Below are positions 35,901 through 48,497 of a stretch of 64,000 nt of DNA, piece by piece. Position numbers and translations under genes: made by a program. The notes under the pieces were generated by a model. It made no database searches, was not told where the DNA came from, and was given only the letters and a program-made list of their open reading frames with translations. Position 1 is the first letter of the stretch; each line of letters opens with the position of its first letter. The stretch covers positions 1,150,001-1,214,000 of the forward strand of contig NC_041781.1 in assembly GCF_900090045.1 (NCBI RefSeq), read 5' to 3'. This DNA comes from Plasmodium malariae. Its lineage: Eukaryota; Apicomplexa; Aconoidasida; Haemosporida; Plasmodiidae.

Positions 35901-37403
35901 TTTACTTATGTTATAAAAATAAAAATAATAAAAATATATTAACAAAATTATGGGTATTTTCTTTAAATTCTTATCATTTAGTTGTTACTGATATTAAATT
36001 TCATCCTTTCTATGAAGATTTATTTGCTATATCTTTTAAAAATAATGACCTAAAAATGAACATGGGTATATTGTGTTGTTTTACTTTTAAAAATACTAAA
36101 AGTCCTGAACATTTTTTAAAAACTAATTTTCATATACATTCGATTGAATGGTCATCTGTGAATTATTCTATAATAATTATTGGCTTATCTAATGGAAATA
36201 TATGTATATATGATTTAAAAAAAAAAAAAAAAGACAGATTGATTTTTGAAAGTAATTTTAGACAAATATATAACAGGGATATAATTTCCCAAATATTATT
36301 TCATCAGAAAAGCAAAATATTCTATTCTGTTTCTTATGATGGATGTGTTTTTAGTTGGAAGTATAATAATAAATTTACCGTAGGTGAAAAATTATTAACT
36401 TTAGAAAAAGACATCACTGACTTTAGCGATTCTTTAAATATTATACATACACAATCAATAACATGTATTGACTTCAATCCTTTTAAAACTAATCTATTTC
36501 TAATTGGAACAAATAAGGGGAAAATTTATCTCTATTCTAGTACCTACTCTGATAATTATTTAAATTTTTATAACGAGCATACCATGTCTATTAACTCTAT
36601 TTCGTATAACAAATTCAAAAAGGACATCTTCATTTCGTCATCCTACGACTGGACCATAAGGATATGGGATCAAAAGAGAAAAAACTCTCTGCTCATATTC
36701 GACATCAAGGAGGTACCTCCAGAAAACGCGCTCACAGTTGCACAGGCATCTCGTTACGAGTGTTCCCCTGTTATGAGAGTACACTGTTATTCGTATTATA
36801 CTGTTATTCGTATTATACTGTTATTCGTATTATACTGTTATACGTTTTATATTGCTATACGTATTATAATGTTATACGTTTTATATTGTTATACGTATTA
36901 TAATGTTATACGTTTTATATTGTTATACGTATTATATTGTTAGGAGCGTTACACTGATAGACGTATCAGACTGCTAGAGGTGCTGGGCATGTTCGCCGTG
37001 CAATGCTTGCCCCACTTACAGAGCACACCACTTCTACTATTCACATGTTCATGCATTTTCTTTCGTTTTACAGTGCGTATATGATGTGAGCTGGTCCCCT
37101 TTTTTGTCTACCTGCTTCTTTGTCATAAGTGCAAATGCTCATGGAAATATTCATATATATGATCTAAGTATTGACATAAATAAAGCAATAATTAGTGAAG
37201 CAATAACAAAAAAAAAAAAGCTAAGAAAATTATGTGTTAATAAATTCAAAGAAGTCATACTTATAGGTGAAGAAAATGGAAATATATATTCTTATAAAAT
37301 ATCTTATACATTTAATCAAATGTATATGGACTATTTGAAAGGAAAAATTAGTAAGTCTTTTCAAATTCAAATAATGAATTCATTCTTAAGTAAAGTCCAG
37401 TAA
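32905..37403 (+). CDS. Axonemal (outer-arm) dynein intermediate chain, DNAI1/IC1 type, 889 aa
   Basis: Eight exons join in phase: 32905-33027, 33293-33432, 33596-33696, 33836-33923, 33998-34041, 34347-34417, 34940-36712 and 37074-37403; total 2670 nt with the stop. The N-terminal exons follow DNAI1: 'TRFLFPKNPRAFNNLIEFSF', then LIRKDSDEGKKQ (animal form 'IPKDSDEGRRQ'), the degenerate 'FDYVDRYTQTV' block, and IIYDAYLLEF (animal 'IYDAYVEEL'). Residues about 273-327 are an Asp/Glu/Tyr-rich insert with an 18-bp coding repeat, and a poly-Lys run follows. Residues about 527-870 are WD40 repeats, for example SSSYDWTIRIWD and ISANAHGNIHIYDL. In Plasmodium the only axoneme is in the male gamete, so expression in male gametocytes is expected. 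The exon 5 donor could be 9 nt later without changing frame. Confidence 0.93.
34085..34235. repeat. ATATAAAAA repeat in dynein intron 5
   Basis: Roughly fifteen 10-11-bp A/T-only units (ATATATAAAAA) lie between exons 5 and 6 of the dynein intermediate chain gene. Confidence 0.9.
34632..34846. repeat. 8-bp TTTGTCCG array in dynein intron 6
   Basis: About 26 copies of TTTGTCCG (variants TTTGTCCA, TTTGTCTG) fill intron 6 (34418-34939), followed by a poly-T run. The array is far more G+C-rich than its surroundings. Confidence 0.97.
35196..35352 (+). repeat. Coding acidic repeat in the dynein intermediate chain
   Basis: Tandem 15- to 18-bp units encode Tyr-Asp-Glu-Glu-Asp-Glu and Tyr-Glu-Glu-Glu-Asp-Ala motifs in exon 7. 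The last three 18-bp copies are nearly identical, which indicates recent expansion inside the reading frame. Confidence 0.9.
36783..36950. repeat. TTATACGTTTTATAT-type repeats in dynein intron 7
   Basis: Imperfect 15-bp units combining TACTGTTAT(T/A)CG and TTTTATATTGTTATACG repeat through the first half of intron 7 (36713-37073). The frame stays open across them from exon 7, which gives a false C-terminal extension of Tyr/Ile/Leu. Confidence 0.85.
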
Positions 37404-40400
37404 CGTTTGTTCGTTCAGCCTTTACTTATTTTTTCAGCACAGACAAATGTACACATATGTACGAACGGATATATAAAAAGAGAAATGCGTGGAAGATATA
37501 GACTTTTTTTTTTTTTTTTTTTTCCTAATTTTTATGTATTACTTTTTTAGCAACATGAAAAACTGTCTCCTTTACTTCGTAAAACTTTTTTCCACATAAA
37601 AAATAGATAAAAAGCGGATTGAACGGGGAACGGCATATTGTTTGGCTGCATAACATATCGTTCGGCAGCGTAACAATAGATCATAGAATAAAAACACGGC
37701 CGTAATTCTTTCCGTCATCCATTGTGTTTATATTTTCCCATGGTATGTTTACCGCTTAGATAACGGGAAAATATTTTCTACTAGTGGCATTTAATGAGTT
37801 CACAAAAGAACCACAAAAGAGTGTTCAAACAAATTTTTAAATACATACGAATATGGTGTCTGCAAAAACTTGCTTGTAGTTCGGAAAAAAAAATAAAATA
37901 AGATATATGGGCAAATACAAAGGCAAGTACATAGACAAACACATAGGCAAAAACATAGGTATACCCATACATAGCAGTACAGTACATATCATTTCGGGCT
38001 TACAACTTTTCTACTTCACAGAAAAAACGGCATTAAAAAAGAAAAAGAAATATTATAGCTACCTATCTTAAATAAATAGTTCATGCATTCCTCTTGCACT
38101 AACTACCTGTGCTTTACTTTTTTGTAGGTGCTTATCACCTTAACGAATGTTTTTTAAAATAATATGCAACACACTAAAATAAAAACAAAAAAAAAAAAAA
38201 AAAAAAATCTGCTTTTTCCTAAATTCGTTTTTGTTTTTGCTATTCATGCAGTTGTTAAGAAGTGGGCGTTTTTTGTCTAAGGGCTTAATACAAATTTGCT
38301 ATTTCCTTGGTTAAATTATTTAGCAAATATCAATATATACGTACGTTCACATACGCATGCACGTACACATGTATATGCCACACGTACAAATGAAAATACA
38401 CTTAAGTAAACATATATACATAAATGTGTGCAATTGAGTACATATGTACATCCTCAGTCTCCTTTTAAAACTAGTTTCTCCTTTATTAAAAATTGTGCCT
38501 TCAAACTAGGGGGTCATTTTGGTAATATGCACTACTACAGCTCCTTTCGAAAAATGAACAAAATTTTTAAAAAGGTAAAAATTCAAAAGTGTACTCTTGA
38601 TGATGACAAACATGTGTAAAAATAAGAGTTATTGCTTAAGAAAATTATGTACATAATGATATGCATATATACATATATGTGTATATGTTATTCGCGCACT
38701 TGTAATTATGATCATATTAGTGAATAAGTATAATTTTATATATCACGTCATGCATACCTTCCATCCTTTTTTTTTTTTTTTTTTTAAATGAAAAGTTTAT
38801 TATATTATGGTTAAAAGAGAAAGAAGGAATAGCCAAAAAAAAAAAAAAAAAAAAACATAAAATAAAATAAATTATTTCGTAAGTTTATTTTTTAAAAGCT
38901 TTAGTAACATTTAATAGAATAGTATTAAGCATATACGTGTTTTGTTTTTGCTGAGTTTCTACCTCCTTTCATTTCATTTCATTTCATTTCTTTTCGTTTC
39001 TTTTCGTTTCTTTTCGTTTCATTTCATTTTTATTTATATTTTCTTTATATTTTCTTTATATTTTATTTTTTTTTATTTTTTTGAAAACTATATGACACGT
39101 TCACTTATTATTATACGCATCATATGTAATAAAAAATATGAACTGATCATGCAGTATTAAAATGGGAATTAAATTTAAAAAATAAAAAAAAATAAAAAAA
39201 ATAAAAAAAATACTTGAACATACATAATTATGATGTATATACAAGCACGAAATTATTTATCGCGTAAAGGCATTGTTTGATGGTCTTTTGTAATTTATAA
39301 ATATATCGCATATAACATTACGTATATGTGCATAAATATATGTATATTACGCGTATTACGAATATATATATATTATTACGCGTATTACGAATATATATAT
39401 ATTATTACGCGTATTACGCATACATATAGTATATTACGCATATTACGAATATATATATATTATTACGCGTATTACGCATACATATAGTATATTACGCATA
39501 TTACTCATATATATACAGTCCATCACTGCACTAGGAGCTCTTCATTGACGTACGTTATAAAGAGTAAGAAAGAAATGCACAAGATTCGAAATTAAAATAA
39601 AATTCCACAAGAGCAAACGAGTGATATCGCTTTACCCCCTTAACAAACAAATGTAATGTATAAAAACAAAAAAAAAAATTCTAAGTAGGATCACTTATAC
39701 TTACAAATGTATGTACCTAAGTACTTGCGTACAAACGTATTAAAAGTAAGTATACATATTTATAATTATTATTGTATAACGCACATGCAGTATTGCTATT
39801 CCAAGTACTATTTTTTACGAGTTTCTTTATAATTTACAGAAAAAAAAAAAAAAATAAATAAAATAAAAATAAATAATTCCAGTAAAAAATTGATTTATTA
39901 AATTACCAAAAAAATATCTACGTAAAAATTATGAAACGAACAATTATTTAATTTATATAGAAGGAAAATTATATCCACGTAATTTGAGAAAAATTTATCT
40001 TTTTCTCGTATAAACGCACAAAAATAAAAATTAAAAAAAATTAAAAAAAGAGCATAAATGTGAAATATTTACGACTATACGTACATATGTACATAATATG
40101 CGCATTACAGGAAGGCGTTAAAACACATGTGCCTGTTTTTGCTTTTCCCATATTTTGTACTACGTATATGTTGAGCTCTTTAAAAAATTTTAAAGTTTTA
40201 TGAAACACTTGCGTAAAGCTGTTTACGAATTATAAAATTATACCATAAATAAGCCCTAACATATTTACATATATATCATATATATATATATATATATATA
40301 TGTACATACATACATACGTACGTACGTGTATACTCTCATACGCCCATACGATCATACGTCCATACACCCATACGAATAAACGCATATCCCCGCGTACCAA

Positions 40401-40454
40401 CATCCGCGCGTGCGAAAAAAAGGAGGAAAGGTATATATCCGATAGTAGCGTACA
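37404..40454. promoter_or_regulatory. Long intergenic region, dynein chain to Ubl gene
   Basis: A 3-kb spacer in front of the ubiquitin-like gene. It contains poly-T (37506-37523), poly-A tracts (38188-38208, 38835-38857), a TTTCATTTCA/TTTTCGTTTC repeat (38965-39030), the TTACGCGTATTACGAATATATATA repeat (39330-39510), and a TA/TACG run (40280-40325). A somewhat less AT-rich patch at 38440-38580 reads as possible exon but has no partner I can join. Nothing else is supported. Confidence 0.5.
39330..39512. repeat. About 28-bp repeat with TTACGCGTATTACG
   Basis: Several copies combine TTACGCGTATTACG with TATATATATATT, followed by variants with CATACATATAGTATA. ACGCGT palindromes recur at regular spacing, which is unusual in this AT-rich sequence. 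Confidence 0.85.
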
Positions 40455-43400
40455 ATGGAAGAGGATAGCATAAGGATAAAAGTGAAAAGCATAGACAACG
40501 AGGAGTATGAGCTAACGGTGAAAACAAGTATGAACACAGAAGAGATAAAGAGTATAATAGCTGAGAAAAAAAAAGTAAATAAAAATGATATAAGACTAAT
40601 ATATCAAGGGCAGTGTTTATCTAATGAGAAAACTATTGCAGATTATAATGTACAAAATGATCATATAATTCATTTAGTAGTTAGGAAAAAGGAAAATGTT
40701 AATACTAATAATGATGATAATCAAAATGACAGAACGAGTACTACCACATTTAGAAATAATGATAGTAACATTATAAGCGATCCAGTACATATTAATTTTA
40801 CGTCAGCTATGAGTTACAACAACAGTAGTAATGCGAATAATAGTAATAATAATAATTCCAATGCTACTAATAACAATAGTAATAGTAATGGTAACGTTTT
40901 TACAAACCATAGTACAAACCCTCTTCCTAATTCCAACGGAGCAACCCCTCTTTATTTTACGCATATGAGAGTAACCAGAAATGATAATATAGAAAATGAT
41001 TTAATGGGTCAGACAAATATATGTTCACTACTTAATGATATAATGAGTCAAGTTAATATTAATCCTAATTTTATTTATGGAGCTGCTACAGCGGCAGCTA
41101 CTGCGGCTGCAAATGTTGCAGCTTCGAATACATCACCCAGTGGAACGACTAATGGGATGGCTGGTGGAACAACTAGTACCTCTACCAATGCTGGAACTAA
41201 TGCATCAACCAATGCGTCAACGAACGCTGCTACCAATGCATGTACTTATATAGGAGAAGGAGAAAATATTTTTGCAGCCGCCATGCGAACAAATGGAATG
41301 AATGTGAATGTAAGCGATTTTGTAAACATCATCAACAATAGTAACAAAGGGGGGAAGGATAGTAACAACAGCAATAGTAAAAAAGTTGATCCAAACGAAA
41401 ATAATAAAAACAAAGAAGGAGAAGAAGAAAAAAAAAATTGGGCTCTTATGGAAAAGAGTTACGACAAGAATAATAATAAAGGTACACATGCAAATGAAGA
41501 ACAAAAAAAGGAGAAGGAAAAACGGGAAAAATTGAAAAGACATATTACATCAGATAGACGAAATAATAATTATGATTATAATAAAGAGAGAAGTGATCCA
41601 AATAATAACAGTAACGATAGCAGTAGTAGTGGTAATAGTGACGATGGTAAAAGTAACAATGAAGATGTACAAGGCAAAGAAGTAGAAGAAAACAAGCAAA
41701 CAAAAAAGATAAAGAAAAAGAGAAAAAATGTAATGAATGAAAAAAAAATTCCCAATAATTATAAACATGAAAAGGAAGGAAAATATCATTCGGACTATTC
41801 AAAAAAAAGTGGCACATCAGATAGCGAATCGGTTAGTAGTAATTCTAGGTCATCTACTTCAGGTAATGCACATATAAAGGAAGAAAAAAAGAGATTAGAG
41901 AAGATAAGAAAAAATAGCAAAAAAAGACATCTAAAGAACAAACATAAAAAGGAAAAAATGTACGATTATAATAGCTATACGTCAGATGAGGATGATGAAT
42001 ATACTAGAAAAGGAGGAAGAGTAAGAAGAGACAAAGGAAAAGAAAAAGAAAAGAGAAAAAAGCAAAGTAATATGTTCGATCCAAATTTCCTGTATCATCG
42101 CAATTACATGCATGACAATAACGCAAGAACAAACCGTCAGTGGAATTACCTATATAATGGAAGAAAGGACTTAATCAATTTAGGAGGGGGAGTTGATGCA
42201 GGTGCAGGTGCAAGAGCTTATCCCTTTCCTGTTGACAATGCTCTAAGATCTGGAATGTTTTATAATGACAATAAAAATTTTCTTAATTATAGAGATGATA
42301 TAAGTGATACATATGACTATATGAATGGGGCAAATATTGCAAAGGAGGAATTCATAAAAAATAAAGAAAGAAAAAAAAAAAAAATTTACAGAGAAGAGGA
42401 TTATAACAGTAGTAGTAAAAACACATTTAATCCTGTAGGCAATATGGTTGGTAGCAATATGGCAGATCTTAACAACAGTACGAATACTTGTAATGTTAGC
42501 ACTGTGAATAACATTAACAGCGCTAACAATGTCAACAGTGTTGTTAACAACAATGTAAGTAATATGAACAGTGTTAATAATAATGTAGTAAATACTGTTA
42601 ACAATGCGTGTAGAAATGTAAACATAAACAAGAGCATGATTGACATGCCCCACTTACTGAAAAATTCTAATGAATGTTTTTCAAATGGATTAATAGATGA
42701 AAATACAAATTTACCAAAAAGTAATTATGCAAATATAGTTCCTTTCAATGAAGTAGAAAGAAATAATCAAATAATTAGAAATGATTCTTTTAGAACAAAT
42801 TCTAGGATAATACTAAATGAAGATGCAGATGGTTTATTATCTGACAATAATTCTGTTTCAGGAAATATGAGATCTATTCAAATGTCAAGTGATAGAAGAA
42901 ATAGTGCTTTAAGAAGAAGTGACCTGAAATGTTTAAATGATATGAACGATTCAGAATATAAAAATGTGGAAATGAATATACCATGGAGAGTAATAGAACA
43001 ATTATTAGTTCTGTTAGAAGAAGAAACGGGGTATAGAAGACCTGATTTGTCGTCGTATATTAATTCTTATTATAACTCTAATTCGATTTATGTATTTTTT
43101 TATCTTTTTGTTCACATAAATAATATTATTAACAGCATTATTATTCAGTTTAACCATGCGAATTTTTTAAATAATGATATAACTATGTCATCCTTTTCAC
43201 GAATAAGCATTATACTCTCCCTAGCATCGGTAATTTTTTCTAGACTGTCTAATTTCTTTTTTGTTTTTTATGATAACTTTTATTGCAATAATTATGGAAG
43301 GAATTATAGATACACAAATCCAATAGATCATGAATTCTTAAGAGAAATTAGGAATCTATATTTTTCGAATAACAGAAATAATAATAATACTAATAGTAGT

Positions 43401-46016
43401 GGTAGGTTTTATGAGAACAATCTATACAGTAATAACAACTACATACCAATGAATATGAATGCATATAATCAAAATAATTCTACATTTCTAAACAATATTA
43501 ATGACAACTATTACCCTCTCCCATATAATGATATTAGAAATATTTGTAATAGGACAAACTTGCAGCAAGAATTTGAAGATTATTATAAAAATTATTTAAA
43601 TTCAGTTAAAGATAATAGCAGAAATATGCTTTTACGTAAAGAATACACACATTATAGGGAGTATCCATATAGAAACCAAGTTTCTTCACCAAAAGAAGAC
43701 TACTTGAACCATAACAAAATGAGCAAAGTAAACAAATTAAACAAAAATAGTAGTAAAAATAATAATATTAATAGTAACCATAGTAATAGTAATCATTTCT
43801 TTAATGAAAAAATGTACAATAAAATAAATAAAAACTCCAAATGGAATAATAATAACCCTTTTTCTCTTTTTCCCGGGCAGAACAACAAACCACTACTGTA
43901 TGCTAGTAAGAAAAAAAGAACTGATGAAAAGGAAATCAAAAAAAAGATGAAGAAGTATTATAAGGCATTTGGTGCAAAAGGCCTATGTAGAGATGGAAAT
44001 TCCTTCAACAGTAAAAGTGATAGTGGTAGTGACAACAGTAGTAGTAACAGTGGAAGTAGAAGTAGAAGTAATAGTAGTAGTATTAGTATTAGAAAAATTA
44101 AACGAAACAGTAATAATGTTCCAAATGGCTTAGGTTATAATGCAGGAAATTTAAGGCATAAAGAAAAATGGATGAACGATATTTTTAAAAACATTCTAAA
44201 AAATAATAAAAATGGGGGAAAAATAAATGAAAAAACTTTGAAGAACGACGAGAAATGTTTAAAAAATGTAGAAAAAGACGATGATAAAAAAAAATTATCA
44301 AATAATTTATTAAATGACAAATTTATATGTTATGATAGCAACATAGATGATATATATGATTTATCAGAAGATGGAAATGAAAAGGATAATATGACTTTAA
44401 AAAAAGGACAAAATGAGGGAGAACAAGAAGGAAAAAATACGTATAAAGGAAAAATTTGGAATACGCATGAAAAGGAAAAAAAAAATAATAATATATCACA
44501 AGAAGAAAATGCGGTGGATACACCTGTGGAATGTAATGAAATAAGAAATCATAGTAGTAATCAAAATGATAATGCACTGGTTAGTGATGACAGAACTGCA
44601 AATAATCCACCCTTGCCAAATATTAACCTTGCAAATATTTTTAACAATGTTCAAAATCAAATGGTGAATAGCAACATGCAGGATGCAACCCCGCGCGATA
44701 AAGTAATATATCGGATTTTTTTTTTTTTTCTATTCATATTAGTATAGTATGTTCGTTTGTGTTTTTTTTTTTTTTTTTTTTTTTTTTTCTATTCATATTA
44801 GTATAGTATGTTCGTTTGTGTTTTTTTTTTTTTTTTTTTTTTTTTTCTATTCATATTAGTATAGTATGTTCGTTTGTGTTTTTTTTTTTTTTTTTTTTTT
44901 TTCTATTCATATTAGTATAGTATGTTCGTTTGTGTTTTTTTTTTTTTTTTTTTTATATTCGCATTTGTATTGTTAGTTCTTGCATGTTCATTTTTTTTTT
45001 TTTTTTCCCCAACAGTTTGAAGGTATGCCTGATGAGGTGAAAGAAAGATATAAAAGATGGGTGGAAAACACGCAAATATTTTCAGGACAAGTAATTAATT
45101 GCTACATTTTGTCCTTTTATAGTTTTATATTTTTATTCTTATACATTTTTATCGTTTTATCCGTTTTTCATTTTATATTTTTAGTTTATTTTATCATTAG
45201 CAAATGTGGGAACAGTTCATATGCAAACATTCTTTTTTATTTTCCATTTTTGCAGATGATAAAAATTTGCCGAAATAGAAGACCATTAAGCAATGCATAC
45301 ATTGGAGATAATTCATCAAAAGATAATGTATCTTACAGCAACTTCTTACCATTCCTGTAAGCACATAGCAAAATGTGTAATTTGTGTATTATTTTGTTTT
45401 ACTAATGATATAATGATTTATGTACATGCTGCAGATATTTATTGCCTGTTCAGGAAGCATATAAATATTTTTCTTTTTTTTTTTCCCAATTTATAGGTGG
45501 AAAAAAAACATGAGCACAATAAACGTCAATTTTAATCTAGAAATAAGCGATGTAAATATAAAAATTACTTAATTTTTTGTTATTGTTTTACATTTGAATT
45601 TTTTTTTTTTTTTTTTTTCCTTTGATCTTGCGCAAATTAGAATATTCATATTTATTTTATTGTTGTGTACCTTTTCTTTTCGAATAGGAATTACTGAACG
45701 CCTTTGATTTACACGTATTGGAATTTGTAAAGAAGTCAATTAAAAACAATGAAGATTACAAATCCGAGAAGTTTAAATATCCAAGTAAAAAAAAAAAAAA
45801 GGAGAAAAAAAAATGTATACTTGTACGTGATGGTCATTTTGGTTTTTAAATGTAAGCACTTATTATGCTGTTGAGGAGTGTTTAAATTAGGCTTATGTTT
45901 TTCGTTCACTCGTTCGTTCGTGCATTCATTTATTTGTACATTTATTTGTTTTTTCATTTTCAGATCTTTCTCTTTGTGAGGAACTTTTTGAAGAAGTGGA
46001 AAAAAAAGATAAGTAG
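40455..46016 (+). CDS. Large ubiquitin-like-domain protein, six exons, 1542 aa
   Basis: Exons 40455-44702, 45016-45090, 45256-45356, 45497-45551, 45688-45784 and 45964-46016 join in phase with GT..AG introns; total 4629 nt with the stop. Residues 1-77 are a ubiquitin-like fold: RIKVKSIDNEEYELTVKTS, then IKSIIAEKKKV, then RLIYQGQCLSNEKTIADYNV and a final HIIHLVV strand. There is no C-terminal Gly-Gly, so it is an integral Ubl and not a conjugated modifier. The bulk is Asn/Ser/Lys-rich disorder. A hydrophobic, well-ordered island lies near residues 842-945. The five short 3' exons encode a conserved-looking C-terminus (GMPDEVKERYKRWVENTQIF). N-terminal Ubl plus long disordered body recalls BAG6/Scythe-like or shuttle proteins, but no UBA domain is seen. 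Function is unknown; a link to ubiquitin or ER quality control is inference. Confidence 0.88.
44716..44940. repeat. Four tandem copies: poly-T plus a 32-bp core, Ubl intron 1
   Basis: A 32-bp core beginning CTATTCATATTAGTATAG starts at 44730, 44789, 44847 and 44903. Each copy is preceded by a long T run, and the spacing shrinks 59, 58, 56 bp by loss of T. The cores look identical, so the duplication is recent. It lies just after the first donor of the Ubl gene. Confidence 0.95.
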
Positions 46017-48497
46017 TTCCTTATTACAAAGAACAAAATTAATTTTTTTTACCATTACTATTTCATGAAATAATAATATACGGTTAATCAATAATGCACA
46101 CATTTAGAGTTTTTTTCATTTTATATTGATGATTACCCTAATTTTTCAGAAATACTTTTTTCGTTTTAAACAAGTATGCATATTGTTTTCATATTGTATA
46201 CATATTGTGTACATATTGTGTACATATTGTGTACATACATATAATTTCACCATGTTACGAATATAAAACAGTATTAAATAAAAATTAGTAAACTTTAGGT
46301 AAATTATTATAATGTAATAACTGTACTTTTTAATTAAATGTTAAAAAGGATACATATGTTTTGCATACCCTTGCATGCAAGTATATATACATGTACAGAC
46401 GTTAACATATACATATTCCATACACATACGCCTATATATATATATATATATAGAACTTTAGCATAATTTTTTCCCCATAAAATAAATTTGAACCACACAT
46501 ATAACAGCATAATAACAAGGTGAGCTTTTATAATGTAAGACACTTGTTCTCTTCCTCATTTGATTTGTATGATAAAAACATCATGCAGAAAAACATTAAT
46601 GCACTTACGCCAAAGACTCAAAACATGTTTATATATATGCATATGTGCATATATAACTAATCGTACACTATATATATAAATGATCCCTTTTTACGTTAAG
46701 AATCAATCGGATCACTTAAAAAGATGCTGAATATGATAACATCTCACATCATACGTAACAAACAAATTTGAAAAATGTATTATCATATGTTTATATATAT
46801 ATATATATATATTAAATGTGTATGTTTTTCATTTTTCAATACTTACAAAAAAAAGTTATCCACTGAAAATAATTTTTATTTTTTTATATAGCAGTAGCAA
46901 CTGAAAAAAAAAGAGAAATAAATTAGATATTCGCCATTGAAATGTACTTATAAATTTTTTTTTTTTTTTCTTTAACACTTTATTGTAAAAACTATTCCGT
47001 ATGGATATATATATATATATAATATAAAACAATGAATAAAAAATTATACAAAAATATAAATACATCTATATTTTTTTTTAAAAAAAAAAAGGGAAATGTT
47101 TTCGTTTATTTTTAAAAATAAATTTGTTATATTTTATATATATTTTTTATATATTCTACTATATATATTTTTTTAAAATACGGAAAAAAATAAATGAAAA
47201 AAAAAGGTTCAGTTGTACGTATAGATATAAATATACATATACCTGACCTTTATAATACTACAAGGATTTTTTCTGATGTACTTATATTTATAATTATAAT
47301 TATATATATATATATATATATGTATAGTACGAAGAAAATATACGTAAAACAAAAAAAAATAAAAATAAAAATAAAAATAACATTCACATTGCATATGTTA
47401 TGAAAGAAAAAACACAAAATGTTGATATTTTAAAACGCTTTAAATTCTGTCATATATAAATATAAATATATAAATTATATATATATATATATATATAATA
47501 TTTATTTTTCAAGGAAATAACGAAAAAATAATGACGTGAAATTCCCATTTCAAATAAAATTTAAGAAAAATAGTTTTAAATTTAAATAACTGCAACAATC
47601 TTACACTTTATTCGCTTATAAAATTATTTTATAATCCTACACGAATATAAATTTTAATTTTTTTTTATTATGGAATTTTATGAAAAAGAAAAGTTAAGAT
47701 TTCATATTATTAAAATTGAAAACGTTCAACAAATTATTTTTTTATATAATTCTAAGATACGTTAATTTGGTACGTATATAAAATGTATATGTAGTTACGT
47801 GTATATATATATATATATATTTACGTATATATTCTTGTTTAATTGCATACTTGTATACACGTATACATACACTTTGTTATTCATTAAAAAAAAATGAAAG
47901 TAGCAATTTGAAAAGAAACATTTGAAATACAAAAGTATATATGCATTTATGTATATTTTTTCTCGTTAAAAGGAAGAAGTTATTGCATTCGTACCACGTA
48001 TCATATAAAACATTATAATATTTTATTATAAACATATTTATGAACAATAATTTGTTTGTACACAAATTTATTATATGTATTAAAATTTAATTTAAATTAA
48101 TTTAATTTATTTTTATTTCTTTTTTTTTATTAAAAGTACAATTCACTATTTATTTAATGAGCGATAATCGGAATTTTTTTTAATTTTCAACCAGAAAAGT
48201 CCATTCGAGAAACTTGTGAAAATAACGTGTTTACATAATATAAGGGTACATACTGAAAATATATGCGTACCTGGAAATATTCGGAGGGGCTTATGTACAT
48301 AATACATACTTACATACGAAAAAAGTACATACGTGCATATATATATTTATACGTGTTCATATACGCATATATACCTACTTGCCAATTTTTTTTGTCCAAA
48401 AACGCGTTGACAAGATTTTCCTGCGCGAGCAGAGCAAAAGAAAAATTTGTTAACCATATACGAACACACACACAAACATTAACATACACTGTACAAG
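46017..48497. promoter_or_regulatory. Intergenic region upstream of SAM synthetase
   Basis: About 2.5 kb of very AT-rich sequence with several TA runs (46434-46452, 46795-46811, 47008-47022, 47305-47322, 47475-47497). A small ACATATTGTGT repeat lies at 46185-46235. No exon or RNA gene is seen. It should contain the 3' UTR of the Ubl gene and the promoter and long 5' UTR of SAMS. The last 130 bp before the ATG become more mixed in base content, as is usual for a Plasmodium 5' leader. Confidence 0.5.

Noticed and set aside
36713..36943. C-terminal extension of the dynein-chain exon with Tyr/Ile/Leu repeats
   Set aside because: It runs into an intron repeat. The GAG|GTACCT donor and the acceptor at 37073 restore the WD-repeat reading.
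37781..37987. Minus-strand frame with a possible exon ending RMYLKICLNTLLWFFCELIKCH
   Set aside because: No convincing upstream exon or start; the front part is simple sequence.
38590..38680. Box C-like TGATGA as a C/D snoRNA
   Set aside because: No CTGA D box at a suitable distance and no terminal stem.
41545..42653. Several minus-strand frames of 80-136 codons
   Set aside because: Antisense shadows of the Asn/Ser/Lys-rich Ubl exon.
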